Shown here: positions 47,668 to 59,111 of the stretch, one piece after another
How positions within the stretch are numbered: the first letter of the stretch is position 1
Layout of the letters: every line of letters starts with the position of its first letter
From: Opeltia flavorubescens
Lineage: Eukaryota > Ascomycota > Lecanoromycetes > Teloschistales > Teloschistaceae
Assembly: GCA_000442125.1 (NCBI GenBank)
Contig: KE546966.1
Span: 1,413,471-1,477,470 of the forward strand
DNA length: 64,000 nucleotides
Reading direction: 5' to 3'
The notes under the pieces: model-generated
Told to the model about the DNA's origin: nothing
What the model saw: the letters and a program-made list of their open reading frames with translations, nothing else
Database searches by the model: none
Program-made: the position numbers and the translations under genes

Positions 47668-47914
47668 TATGGTCGCCCAGGTGTACCAGATTGCCATACG
47701 AGTAACCTTTTTCACTTTTGCACTTTTGACTTTTGACTTTCGAAAAACCAGAATTCAGGCCAAATTTTACCTACGCTACACAGCTTTACCTAGCTACAGC
47801 GCTACTAATACTGGTCAAATTCCTATAAAAAGTGTATACACGGAAAGCGCTCGTTATGCGCTTTAAAACGAGCCACTTTATACTAGGATCGGATAAGGAC
47901 TCGATATGTTATTT
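47668..47914 (+). repeat. Left terminal inverted repeat of the MULE
   Basis: About 247 bp matching the reverse complement of 50971-51189. It includes the invariant block with GTGTATACACGGAAAGCGC and TATACTAGGATCGGATAAGG. It carries more C-to-T and G-to-A changes at CpA/TpG than the right copy, plus small insertions. Confidence 0.85.
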
Positions 47915-50900
47915 AGCCGCGAAGTTTTAGTTAAAGGAGATAGTCCTCGAACCCCTATAAATTACTATTGAACCCCCTCTCTATTACTAAAATACACCCT
48001 GGTATTGTACTAAAATACACCCCTTCTATTTTCGGTATAAATTCCTTTAGTTATTATAAATTAGCTAATAATTATATAGAATTTTATATTAATTTTATTA
48101 ATTCCGTCGAATTTATATACTGTTTATATATCTATTAAATATATTTTTTATTAATTTTTTTATTTTTTTAACTACTATAGAGCTTTTATTATTATTTATT
48201 ATTTATATTTTTAATAACTTTAATACGTTTATTACCTTTATTAATAATTAGGCTAAAAAATATAGATATATAATATAAATTAAGCGCTTTAAATCGTATA
48301 ATAGCGAAATTTTTAAAATAGATTTTTAGTATTTTATAGACGGTATTTATATATTTAATAGAGGGGTTTACTATAAAATCTTTATTATTAAATATAACTA
48401 TTTATTTAATATTTAAACGGTTATAAAAAAGAATTTAAATAATTAATAGTAGTTTATTATATAAAATAAAAAATATAATTATAAATTTTTTAAATTTAAA
48501 AGCTTTACTATCTATTATTATAATAAAATAATAAAAAATATTTTTTATAAAATTAAACGCTTTATTAAATTAAACGCTAGGCTAGATTAAATTTTTACCG
48601 CTTTTCGCGATATAATTAATAAAAAAAAAAGACTTTTTATTTATAAAACGGATATTTATAATATAAAACGTAAAATTAAATAAAAAGCTTTTAGCGATTT
48701 TATATCTATATAAATATTATTTAAAGAGCTCGTTAATAGTAAAAGTAATAAAAATAAATAATTTTTTTAAATAAAAACAAATAAATTAAATTAGCTAATA
48801 TATTTATTTTTTATTTATAAAAAATTACTACCTTTATTAAAAAAGAATTATAAAATTTTAATTTTAAATTATATCTATAAAATTAATAAATTCCGACTGT
48901 TTTTTATAATTTTATAGAGAATTACTACTATATATTTATTGTTTATAGTAGCGTTTATATTTATTTTTAATAAAAAAGAAAAGGATTATTACTAGATTTT
49001 TATCTAATTAAAATATCTCTATTAAAAAGGCTGTAATATCCTCGATCTAGTAGTTATTATTATTAATACTAATAAAATTTTAGGAAACGCTCTCTAAACT
49101 ATTCTCTTCTATATTATATATTTTCTATATATTTAATATATAAATAAGAATATTATAAAGTATATAATTCAATATATATTATTTAAAAAGGAGCTAAATA
49201 TATTTATAAAATTATAAAAAAAAATTTTATACGAAATCTCTAGACGAATTAACGCGTATTTAATAGAAATTTATAAAAAAATACCGGTATAAATATCCTG
49301 AATTAATATATTATATCTACTATATATAATTTAAACCGTATATAAAGAAAATTATTAAATATTTTACCGATTATATATTATATATAAAAGTTATAATTAT
49401 TAATTATATTAAAAAAGGGTATATATCGTTAAAAATCTATCTCGAGCTTTTTATAGGCGATTTATATATAGTAGTAGAGAAAATCGCTTTATTTATTACT
49501 AATTAAGTGGTTATTTACTATTAAAATATTATATAGATAAAAAAGCGTATTTTAATTAAATTTTTTATACTTATTTTTTAGTTTTTTAATTTTAAAATTT
49601 TATTTATAACGCGTATAAAAGTTTTTTAATAATATTTATAATTAAAAAATCTATAAAAAGGCTAAAGGTTACTTCCGTATATTAAAATCTTTAAAAAAAC
49701 GATAGAGCTATTATATAGGTATAAAATTATAGAAATAATCTAATTAATATCTAGAGAATATAATGTTTTATCGCTTAAAAATATCCATCTATATTAATAC
49801 TATTATTTTCTAAAAATCAAACGGCCTCGCTATTAAATACTATCTATAAATAATATCGGCGAAACTAGCTAGCTAAATATTATTTCTAATACCTATTCTA
49901 ATTTCTTTAGTATTACTAATAAGAGTAAAAAATTCGATAAAAACGATAAGAATTTATATATATTTATAGATAAAATCTCTAGAATTTATTACTAGTAATC
50001 GCGAGATCGCTTATCTATATATAAATATAAACTCTAGCGATTTTAATAACAATAGCGATACTTTTCTATTAAATATTAATTAAATTTTTATTATTTTCGA
50101 TTTTTTAATATAGTAATAAATTAAAGAATAGCTTTAAAATATTATTAAATCTAGTATAATATCGAAAAAACGCCAGCGAGCTTATAAAAATAATATTAAA
50201 AGAGAGCTTTTATTATTTAAAATAGCTAAAGGTTATATAACTAAATAATATAAATAAATTATAGTAAAAAAAGCAGCGAAAAAAACGGTAAAAACTTATA
50301 GCTTAGATATTAAAAAAAGTTATATTATATAATAAAGGACTATATATAATATAATTCCTAAAAATATTATTTATAAAAAAGATATTATAAAATATATATT
50401 TTATTTTTAAACTTTATAAATAGATAATTAGTAGTAGAAAAAATATTTAAAAATATATACTATTATATATTATATATTTAGCTAATATATATTATATAAA
50501 TAATATTATAAATAATTATAAACGTTTTATTTTTTTATAATTCGAATATTTAAATATTTAATAAAATTAATTAATTAAATACAAGTTTTTAAAAGTATAT
50601 ATAAAAATATAAAAAAAAAGCGGATAAAATACGAAATTTCTATAATATAATTAGCTAAATTCTATTAATTAAAAGTTTCTACCGAATTAAAAAAAATATA
50701 TTTTAGTACTTTTTATAGGTATATTTTAATAATTAGAGAGGTATATTATAGTAATAACTGGGGGTACAAGAAAATAGTTTTTTAATTAAAGACTTTTAAG
50801 TTTAAATTACTAGAAAATAAAGCCCGAGCTCTTTTTAAAATAGCTTAGCGTATTATATTCTTCCCTTGTAAAAATAGCACGCTAGGTATCTAGCTCCCTT

Positions 50901-50970
50901 TTCTCTCTCGTAAACCCGTTAAGCCCGAGAAGCCTATTAAGCTACCTTCAGCTATAAACTTTATAGTTGA

Positions 50971-51189
50971 ATAATATATCGAGTCCTTATCCGATCCTAG
51001 TATAAAGTGGGTTGTTTTAAAGCGCATAACGAGCGCTTTCCGTGTATACACTTTTCATAGGAATCTGACCAGTATTAGTGGCGCTGTGGCTGGATAGCTG
51101 GTGGTAGTGTAGGCCAGTTCTGGTTTTTAAAAGTTAAAAGTGAAAAAGTGAAAAAGGTTATGGCAATCTGGCACACCTGGGCGACCATA
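50971..51189 (-). repeat. Right terminal inverted repeat of the MULE
   Basis: About 219 bp, the better preserved arm. Near the outer end it contains short CACTTTT-like direct repeats. It ends 189 bp upstream of the deaminase start codon. Confidence 0.85.
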
Positions 51190-51378
51190 TTCGGTCAAAC
51201 TAAAGCTTTGTTAGCGTAGGAATTGTGCTCGCTAATGAACCCGAGTAGAAAGGGGTAATAAAAAACCTATTCTAATGCCCGAACCTAAGAGGTGAATATA
51301 TTACGCTACTCGTTCACACAAGTGAAGAGACTTGGATTGACGTATCCTTTTGAGTCTCAGGACCCACCGTCTCATCTC

Positions 51379-51903
51379 ATGGATGATTTTCCACAAATCC
51401 CCCCTTTGGAGCACATAGAATATATGCGCTTCGCTTTATCGCTCGCAAAGAAATCACCTCCGAGACCCACCAACTTCCGCGTTGGAGCAGTATTAGTCGA
51501 TGAAGAAGCCAATCGAATCTTGGCCAGCGGCTTCACCTTGGAATTGCCTGGTAACACTCATGCAGAACAATGCGCTCTGCGGAAGTACAGCGACGCGAAT
51601 CACATAGCAGAGGACGACATAGGCACTATTTTGCCGATGCATACTGTCTTATATACTACCATGGAGCCGTGTCAGACAAGGTCAACTGGAAACGTCCCTT
51701 GTGTGGATAGGATCTTGGGAATCCCCCCCGGTGACGCTCAGGGTATCAAAACCGTCTACATCGGTGTCAAAGAACCTGACACCTTTATTACCGCTAATGC
51801 TGGACAATCCAGACTGGAGCAAGCTGGCATCGTCTGCGTACATGTCCCTGGACTCGAGGAAGAAATCCTGCGCACAGCCACCACAGGTCATGGGACCACC
51901 TGA
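51379..51903 (+). CDS. CMP/dCMP-type zinc deaminase (Rib2 DRAP-deaminase-like)
   Basis: A cytidine-deaminase-fold hydrolase, 174 aa, single exon. The zinc site is complete: THAEQCAL supplies the His and the catalytic Glu, and TMEPCQTRSTGNVPC the two Cys. The C-terminal pattern GIKTVYIGVKEPDTF..NAGQSRLEQAGI..VPGLEEEIL is typical of the deaminase half of fungal Rib2, which deaminates a pyrimidine intermediate of riboflavin synthesis, and of small stand-alone paralogues. ATG 51379 is chosen because it gives the normal N-terminus (MDDFPQIPPLEHIEYMRFAL). Exact substrate cannot be told from sequence. The gene begins only 190 bp from the RIP-affected transposon yet shows no RIP damage. Confidence 0.9.
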   Translation: MDDFPQIPPLEHIEYMRFALSLAKKSPPRPTNFRVGAVLVDEEANRILASGFTLELPGNTHAEQCALRKYSDANHIAEDDIGTILPMHTVLYTTMEPCQTRSTGNVPCVDRILGIPPGDAQGIKTVYIGVKEPDTFITANAGQSRLEQAGIVCVHVPGLEEEILRTATTGHGTT

Positions 51904-52452
51904 TCAACAATATTACACACTCAAAGTTGCGAGTTCACTTTGAAAGATGGCAGGCCTTTTCAGCCCGGAAGACTCCAGCTGTATGTGCAATTTCGGTGCC
52001 GAAACCATTCTGGCTGACCGAAGCGGGTAATCCCGAGGCGCTGCATATTTACTCTAGTGATGATGTAAGGTTTCAATGACGATTACCTCAAAGTGGAAGT
52101 TTGGTGATGAGATATTTGTTCATTCTATTTCCCATCTATTAATGTGTTCTACCAAGACCCTTTCGATAGCAAGAGCCTTTCGAACACCTCCATCAATTAA
52201 AGCTACGCCAATATCGCTCGCTTACAAGTTACCTACTCACCAGATCCGCAAAATGGCATCAGGTATATACATACTTTATGCCACGAAGAGTTCGAATTTG
52301 CTGATTGGATCAACAGCAGGCTCAGACCTTGGTATTGAAAATACTAACATCAAAACGGCATCCGGCGTCACCCTTGACGACACTCAAAAAACCCTTGTTG
52401 GCTCTGTCCTAGACGTGGGTTATCAATATCTATCAGAGAAGCACGTTATCTA
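51904..52452. other. Intergenic spacer
   Basis: About 550 bp. It contains an open frame from ATG 52076 (125 codons) whose stop overlaps the next gene's ATG by one base. It has no family signature, so I treat it as leader or promoter sequence, though a small gene cannot be excluded. Confidence 0.35.
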
Positions 52453-53129
52453 ATGTCATATCAGCTCTTTGCGGGTCGACCTTCGCTAAAGAAGCTCGCC
52501 TTGTGGGACGACAACGGGGTATTCGAAGATAATATCACAATAGCCACTGGACGGAAGCAGTTCGAACCTCAATGGGTATGTGGCTTGGCGTTGCTAACCC
52601 CGACGCTGCTAATGCGATAATTGAAGTATGGTCTCCAAGCGGCGTTCTCCGAAATCGAACGGTTGCACCACGAGGTTGTCAGCGCGGGCAACCCCATCGG
52701 CATGGACCTGAAGACCCGTTATGTCACCAAGGGTATCAGCAAAGAGCAGACCATATCGAGCAGAATCAACATCTTTTATGACAAGGACACGGGTAAAATT
52801 ACGAAAGTCCAGGACAAGTGGGATGGTGAACTGCCTGATAGTTCATTCAAGAACGTAAGTACCGAGCAATTACTTGACCCTTGGTGGTGGGTGCACTATG
52901 CGGAAGGCTGGGCATGGTGGCTGTGGTCTTTCACTTGGGAGACATGGTGGTGGCAGGTGTGTGGCATTTGCGTGTCATACCCTGATGGCGTTGTGTTCGT
53001 GTTCTTTCGTACGTTATTGGCTAACTTGTTGTATTGTAGGCTATGCGTAACCTCAACTCCGTCTCTGTTCCGAAGATGATTAGCGTGCCAAAGAACGACA
53101 AGGAGGATGCTAAGCGAGGCAATCAATAG
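52453..53129 (+). CDS. Conserved-looking fungal protein of unknown function (180 aa)
   Basis: Not recognised with confidence. Exons 52453-52575, 52627-52956 and 53040-53129 (introns of 51 and 83 nt) give 180 aa. The body (KKLALWDDNGVFEDNITIAT, YGLQAAFSEIERLHHEVVSA, KGISKEQTISSRINIFYD, KVQDKWDGELPD) reads like a SnoaL/NTF2-type alpha+beta barrel: helices first, then strands around a buried polar pocket. A striking Trp-rich segment follows (WWWVHYAEGWAWWLWSFTWE), hydrophobic enough to touch or cross a membrane, then a basic tail. Both splice junctions restore smooth reading. Enzymatic function is not claimed. Confidence 0.65.
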
Positions 53130-53749
53130 CTTCCGACTCTTCAGGGCCCTATTGCTTCTTTATGACAATCAACAAGCCTTTTGTACTATTACACGAATAT
53201 GTATTCTATGAACTCACTGCACGCCTTGATACCTCTTCGTATTTCAAGAAGACATGATAAAAGGGGGAAATCATTGCGAACGGCCACACATAATCACATT
53301 CAACAACATCAATCTTATTATTGTTGTACGAAAAGTTTTAGTAATGGGCTTTTGACATGCAATGGCTGCTTAATCTTGCGTGCAGGCGTGCACGCGGAGT
53401 AAACAATTCTTTGGACACCAAAGATTTCCAAGGTGCTATTTTCCAGAACCCACAACTCATGAGCTGATGCCTTGAAAGTAGTTTATAATTATCTCCAGGA
53501 TTGGTGCGATACAAAGACTACACTCATAAGGTATATTTCGGCAAGTTTGTAATTGAAAGATGACTTTGGGTGGTGCGCAATAGTTTTGGTGTCCAAACAT
53601 TTTCTAACTCCGTGTGGCGTGGTGACGTTAATGCATTCGGTTAGTCAATCTACCGAGGATGTGCCGCGGCTAGCCCTGCGTGTAAATAAGCTGGGGTAGA
53701 AGAATAGCACTGAGGTTATATCTAAAATCCAGGATATATTAACAATGCT
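53130..53749. other. Intergenic spacer, STN1 promoter
   Basis: About 620 bp between two plus-strand genes. Nothing recognised. Confidence 0.4.
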
Positions 53750-54720
53750 ATGCCCAATAGTTTTTCGGGCTCTTTGGTCTATTATCCACATTACTGCTTT
53801 CAGTATTCAGTGACATACAACACCTGGGTGAGGCTGACCGCCGCCGTCGTGCATGGCCTCGAGGCGCGTCGTGGATTTGAAGGTATGATCTGAAGGAAGC
53901 AGTAGCATGTGGAACTATATTATATCTCCCAAAGCTCAAGAATAACTTTGAGAAAGGCCAGAACACATATTTTTATCTCAATCATCCGATACGATGGATT
54001 CGCCTTGTCGGTGTTATTGTCGCTTTCGACACCTACCCGAATCGTGTTACGATGACCCTTGACGATAGCAGCGGCTTTACCATTGAGATCTTTTGTCGAA
54101 AAATCCCAAGCGCACCACCCATCACTGACACCACTGTTGACCGTTGTGGAGCAACCAAACTCAATAACATCTGCGAGAAGGAAAATGACGGGCATGTGTA
54201 CACTACCAATGAAGGATATAAAGTCAATCTGAAAGGTATTGATGTCGGCTCCATTGTCAAGGTGAAAGGCGGTATCAGCGAGTTCAGGGGAGAAAAACAG
54301 CTGACTCTAGAGCGGATATGTATGTCCACCTAAGAACAAATAACTAATCTTCGTATGCTGACGTTCGCATTCCAAGGCAAGGTCCCTACCACCAACGAAG
54401 AGGCCGGCGCATGGGCCGAGAACCTATCCTTCTATCGGAATACACTAAGCAATCCCTGGGTAGTCAGCGAACGCAAACAGCAGCGGGCCAGGATAGAAGC
54501 CGAAGGTCTGGCGCGTGCACGAGAAGCCAGGAGAGAACGCAGGCGGAGGAAGAAGGCATCGGTGGAGAAGTGTGAACTTGAAACTACGATGGACGAGCCA
54601 ACCTGTGTTGACAGCAATTGTTGCCAAAATGGAAAGCAGAAACGTGAGGCGCACCGAGCGCACCACAAACATCAACAGCGAAGCATTACCCTACTTGGAA
54701 AGCAGTATCATCAAAGCTAG
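53750..54720 (+). CDS. STN1: CST telomere-capping complex subunit Stn1
   Basis: Telomeric single-strand-binding OB-fold protein that works with Ten1. Exons 53750-53882, 53957-54319 and 54377-54720 (introns of 74 and 57 nt) give 279 aa. Family signatures appear in order: YYPHYCFQYSVTYNTWVRLT (N-terminal strand), then QNTYFYLNHPIRWIRLVGVI across the first junction, the OB-fold core VTMTLDDSSGFTIEIF, and IVKVKGGISEFRGEKQLTLE. After the second junction VPTTNEEAGAWAENL matches the region following the OB fold. The C-terminal about 80 residues are basic, and no winged-helix C-domain is seen, as in short fungal Stn1 proteins. Confidence 0.9.
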
Positions 54721-55218
54721 GTTAAATCACTTCTCCTGTGTCCAGCCTTGTATTTCATTTCAGCGTTTGAAAACTATAATTTTGGGCTTACGACCTGAGG
54801 TGACAAAGGATATTGAGTTCGGTAGCGGCGTCTTTGGTTGTTTGTAGCAAGGCTCACCTCGCTCTAAGTTGCAGTCTCGAAAGCTGCTGCGAAAGTGTTT
54901 ACCGCCAATCATATCATTCAGACCTTATTATAGTAGAGCATTCTAGAGCAATGATGTCCTAATAAAAGCCTTTGTATCCCAGGTAGAGGTCCGAGTAGTA
55001 GGCTAGTATCTGATGGTAGAATTGTGGGAGATCTCTCATACCTATTCCCCTATGCTGTGACGCAAAAATCAACGCCATTCGTCGAGTCCACTCCAAAACC
55101 CGATCGAAACAATCGAACGCCTTAATCTTATTCGTGATACGTTCCGTCCGCTATCCAGCTATGCTATGCGGGACCATACGCCAACGATAATGAGATGGTA
55201 ATAAATGGGTCGATCTGT
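54721..55218. other. Intergenic spacer between convergent genes
   Basis: About 500 bp between the convergent 3' ends of STN1 and the complex I gene. Nothing recognised. Confidence 0.4.
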
Positions 55219-56910
55219 TCACTGGCCAGGTGATATGAGCATACCCTGCTTTTGTGCATCGTGCTGCCATCCACCTGCCCTTGCCTCACCACCATGACGT
55301 TTAGTATAGCCTTGTATCCTTTGCTCAAGTTCAGGACGAAAGTGGCGAACGAGACCTTGTAACGGCCATGCAAATGCTTCACCCAATGCTAAGAGCCTAA
55401 GATCAGTCTTTGTACGAAAATCTTCAGGAGTACCGGGAGCTTACCGCAGATGGTATGACCTTCAACCTGCTTAGTCAACTCTTGTAACATATCTATCTCC
55501 CTTGGTCTGGCCTGACCCCTTTCAAATCTTTTCATGATCTGCTCAGTCCACTTACTGCCCTCACGACATGGAGTGCATTGGCCACAGCTTTCGTGCTTGT
55601 AAAACGAGGCTAAACGTGAGATTGCCCGAACAACATCAGTGCTCTTGTCCATGACGATGACCGCAGCAGTACCCAGACCGGACTGGCTGTCCTTAAGAGC
55701 GTCGAAATCCATGAGCTGCTCGTCACATACATTCTTGGGTAAGATTGGGGTCGATGAGCCACCCGGGATGATGGCCTTGAGGTTGTCCCAGCCTCCTCTA
55801 ACGCCACCACAATGCTTTTCGATAAGTTCCTTGAGTGGAATTGACATCTCTTCCTCCACCGTACACGGATTATTGACATGGCCGGAAATGCAGAACAATT
55901 TGGTACCCGAATTCCGTTCCCGTCCGAAGCTGTTGAACCAATTGGCTCCGCGGCGGCAAATGGTGGGAGCTACAGCAACAGTTTCGACGTTCGCAACAGT
56001 AGATGGACATCCGAACAGGCCAACTGCGGCCGGGAAAGGTGGCTTCAGTCTAGGTTTGCCAGGTTTGCCCTCGAGTGATTCAATCAGTGAAGTCTCTTCC
56101 CCACACACGTAAGCACCCATGCCCCTGTGAAGAAAAACGTCGAAGTCGTAGCCGGTACCGCAAGCATTCTTGCCGATCAGACCTTCCTTGTATGCTTCTT
56201 GTATCGCTCGTTGAAGGACTGTGGCTTCATGGTAGAATTCACCTCGTATATATATATACGCGGCAGTGCAATTCATTGCCCGACCAGCAACGAGACAGCC
56301 TTCGATTAGTTTATGAGGGTCTTTGCGCATAATCTCTCTGTCCTTGCATGTGCCTGGCTCGCCTTCATCGGCGTTGACCACAAGATATCGAGGTTTTGTG
56401 TCCTTGTCCCAATCTTTGAAATTCATGAATGACTGCAGCATGTTAGCTAATGTAATGAAAATCGGACATGAGTGATACGCACCCATTTCATACCCGAGGG
56501 AAATCCAGCGCCGCCGCGACCGCGAAGACCGGATGCCTTGATCTCCGATATTATCTACGATGACCAGTCAGCAAATTTCATGGGTAGCACTGTGTCCAAC
56601 AAACCCAGTCATGACCCTTCAAAACAATCTCTTTTGTCTTGTACCAGTCGCCATACTTCATGGCGCTTTTCAAGTCCGCCCCATGATGACCATATAGATT
56701 CTGAAATATCCTATCCTGGTCCTTCAATCCTCCGAAACTGGTCCTCTTAGGCGGCTGTGGTGTACCATCTTGCACGGTTGCGAAGCCTCGATGCTGCGTG
56801 GGAGTTCGAGGTTGTACACACGGGCTCCAAGCGGTGATAGACGCAGTAGGTACAACACGAGACGAAAGACTGTTGATGGACTGATTTCCCAGCGCTCTGG
56901 TTGGTGCCAT
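55219..56910 (-). CDS. nuo51: NADH:ubiquinone oxidoreductase 51-kDa subunit (NDUFV1 homologue)
   Basis: The flavoprotein of mitochondrial complex I that binds FMN, NADH and the N3 4Fe-4S cluster. Exons 56910-56605, 56554-56483, 56432-55445 and 55388-55219 (introns of 50, 50 and 56 nt) give 511 aa, close to the usual length. A presequence precedes [16 protein letters not shown]. Motifs: the FMN/NADH glycine-rich loop [16 protein letters not shown] (in its own small exon), [57 protein letters not shown], and the cluster ligands [11 protein letters not shown] plus the later HTICG cysteine at the last junction. The C-terminus [10 protein letters not shown] is typical. All ligands intact. Confidence 0.97.
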
Positions 56911-57348
56911 GATTGAAACTATACTGCCTTATGACTGTTCAGCAAGTTATAATCGAAAATGCAAGGACGACATCCATGTGGCGGAGGTAGAGCAGCATCC
57001 TCTGTGGAGTATCGACGTAAGCGATTTTTGATTGGCTGGAAGAACTATGGGGCAACTTCTCTAGCACACTGCTTCCTCAGCATTCAAATCACACTCAGAG
57101 GATCTCGGCATGTCCAACTACTCTCTCTTCCTCAACTGAACCCTTACTAAGACTCGTCCGCTAAGCCAATGGACAGGATCAATTAATCCTTGGCCGGAGC
57201 GGTTCTCTCATACAGCTTTGAGCACAATAAGATTCCATGCGCGGCATCAAATTTACATTGCCATAATTCGTATCTGCGTCTAGACAACCAAACGTCTACG
57301 TCTTTCCAAACACCATTTCCATCAAATCAAAGCACGAAGTCAAAGCAG
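56911..57348. other. Intergenic spacer
   Basis: About 440 bp between co-oriented genes, holding the presumed promoter of the complex I gene. Nothing else recognised. Confidence 0.4.
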
Positions 57349-59111
57349 TCAAACAGATCCATCAATCTCCATTCCCCTGTCATCCTTGCCTAGGCTCGTT
57401 CGCGATCTTCCGACTCCGTAGAGCACCTCCATGACCCTCTCCTTCTGCTTTTCTCTTACCCTCTTCAGTTGTTCATACGTACCCTCGAGCCCTCTTATCT
57501 GATCCTCTACACCCACCGTACTCCCATCTCCACGTCTCACCAGCGGCGAAACCAGTTTTCGCCTCAGTGACTCCAAATTACCCTTTAATGCAATCAATTT
57601 TCCATTGTGATCCACAAGCAATGATTTATTCTGCGTTGTTTTTGCTCTTACAGATGCAAGTAGGGCTCTATTTTTCTCGTATTTGCGCATCTGAGAGGCA
57701 TTGGGTCCCATCAAGCGCACCCACAGCGAGCTCAAGAATTCAGACTGGAGTTGATCTTGTGTATCGGTTTCGCGAACAACGCTCCGCTGGATGTTAAGAA
57801 ATTGCCTGTCGATAGACTCGAACAGAGCGAACAAGGCTGTGCTGTGTGTGAGTTCACTGTTGATGCTTTCCTCCAAGATGCCAAGGAATTCGTTGAAGGT
57901 CCGGTGCAGAGTTTGCTGGGTGCGTTGAGAGTGAGTAGTTCCAAAGAGACTTGTGAACACCTTTCCTAGGGATGTCGGGAGGCCAGTCGATTGATTCTCA
58001 AGAAGCCCAACGTGGGAAAGTAGGGTATGGATGTTTGTGAATGCAGTGGAGAGGGAGGATGCTGGCATAGTGTCAAGCGCAGAGAGCTCACGCTGGGCCC
58101 ACTCCATGACAATGAGAATGCCGTCAATATCGCCATCAACGTTTGTGAAGAATCTTGAGAGTTCCGAGGCAAGGTTCTTAAGATTTTCGCTGAGGCTGTC
58201 AAGCTCGGATACAATAATANGAGCAGATGTCATATTAACGAAGCGTACGCTCTCCCCTAGATCCCAGACCGCGACGCCAGTTTCTTGGAGGTCACTGATC
58301 TGCCTCACCCCATTCTCTGAGTAAAATATTAGGGGTTCAAACGAGCGAGCAAGACCGGCAACTTTAACTAAATCTGGTACTGGAGGAGGTTGCGGAGTAT
58401 GGGTGAGAAAGCGGATGGCCAGCATGGCAACCAAAACAGTGGTGATGGCCGACGAAAAGGAGGTTTTAGATTGGGTCGCATTGGCGACTATTTTCTGAAC
58501 CCAAGAAAGCGCGGCTTCTATAGGTTCTGTTCGTTGTTGCACTTCAGCTCTCACAGCGAAGCGAATGTCTCGATCAACGTTAGTAGAGATTTTGCGTTGG
58601 GCTTTAGATTTGGCTACATACAATTACTTGGACTTGAAGCTACCACGTCTGGTTCATCTGATGGTACCGGATCGGGAAACCCGTTTTCTGGAGATTGAAC
58701 TGCTTCAAGGGGGCTCGGTGACTGTTCCTTGACCGGAGATATAGAACCTCGCGGTAATGGGATATTAGCCGGCAGGACTGTATCACCTTCATCTTCCTTG
58801 GCGCTCTGATACCGAGGACTTGTCGTTCTCGATCGTGAAGGACTCTTCGAGGGTCTTAGAAGCCGGTGCTCCTGCGCATAAGGCTGGTGTCGATACCAGC
58901 CCGCATCAGTGGTCTGCCTTCGCCAAGCGGGAGGAGACCATGGCCCTTCAGAGGTGGAATCGCCTTCTGGCTCCGAATCTTCTGACTTGAAACCGGAATG
59001 CTGCGAAGGTAGACCAAAGGTGGGAGAACGATCGTTGTGCTCAAAGTCCTCTAATGAAGCAGATAGCGAAGGATGATCGTCGAATGCGTCAGGATGGTTC
59101 ATCTTGGGCAT
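57349..59111 (-). CDS. Unrecognised fungal membrane-anchored coiled-coil protein (562 aa)
   Basis: I do not recognise this gene. Exons 59111-58622 and 58547-57349, with a 74-nt intron bearing a canonical ACTAACG branch site, give 562 aa from ATG 59111 (another ATG three codons later would serve). Residues 1-160 are acidic, Ser/Pro-rich and probably disordered (SFGLPSQHSG-like stretches, RSRTTSPRYQSAKEDEG). A hydrophobic helix follows near residue 195-215 (TTVLVAMLAIRFLTH). The rest is mostly predicted helix with heptad-like segments (IIVSELDSLSENLKNLASEL; ENLESL-like repeats) and a basic tail. This suggests a single-pass membrane protein with a long helical domain. One ambiguous base at 58220 makes one residue unknown. 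Confidence 0.65.

Larger units (their letters stand above)
47668..51189. mobile_element. RIP-degraded Mutator-like (MULE) DNA transposon
   Basis: A 3.5-kb element with long terminal inverted repeats starting TATGGTCGCCCAGGTGT at both ends. The interior (about 47.93-50.95 kb) is overwhelmingly A/T. CA and TG dinucleotides are almost absent while CG and TA persist, which is the RIP signature of CpA to TpA change on both strands. On the plus strand, treating TAA/TAG as RIP products of CAA/TGG, relics of a MULE transposase read through: TDIYNIKRKIK and ILFKELVNS near 48.65-48.74 kb; KEKDYY-stop-IFI and LVVIIINTNKILGNAL near 48.98-49.10 kb; GYISLKIYLELFIGDLYIVV near 49.43-49.48 kb. Order and spacing fit the MULE catalytic domain and the region after it. 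Dead, with no intact frame. A TTCGG directly outside both ends could be part of a target duplication. Confidence 0.85.

Noticed and set aside
47930-50950. AT-rich block as a centromere-like or structural region
   Set aside because: It is bounded by inverted repeats and contains RIP-mutated transposase coding sequence, so a degraded transposon explains it.
52076-52453. 125-codon open frame ending one base into the next gene's ATG
   Set aside because: No recognisable family, and no plausible intron joins it to the following exons; treated as leader or promoter.
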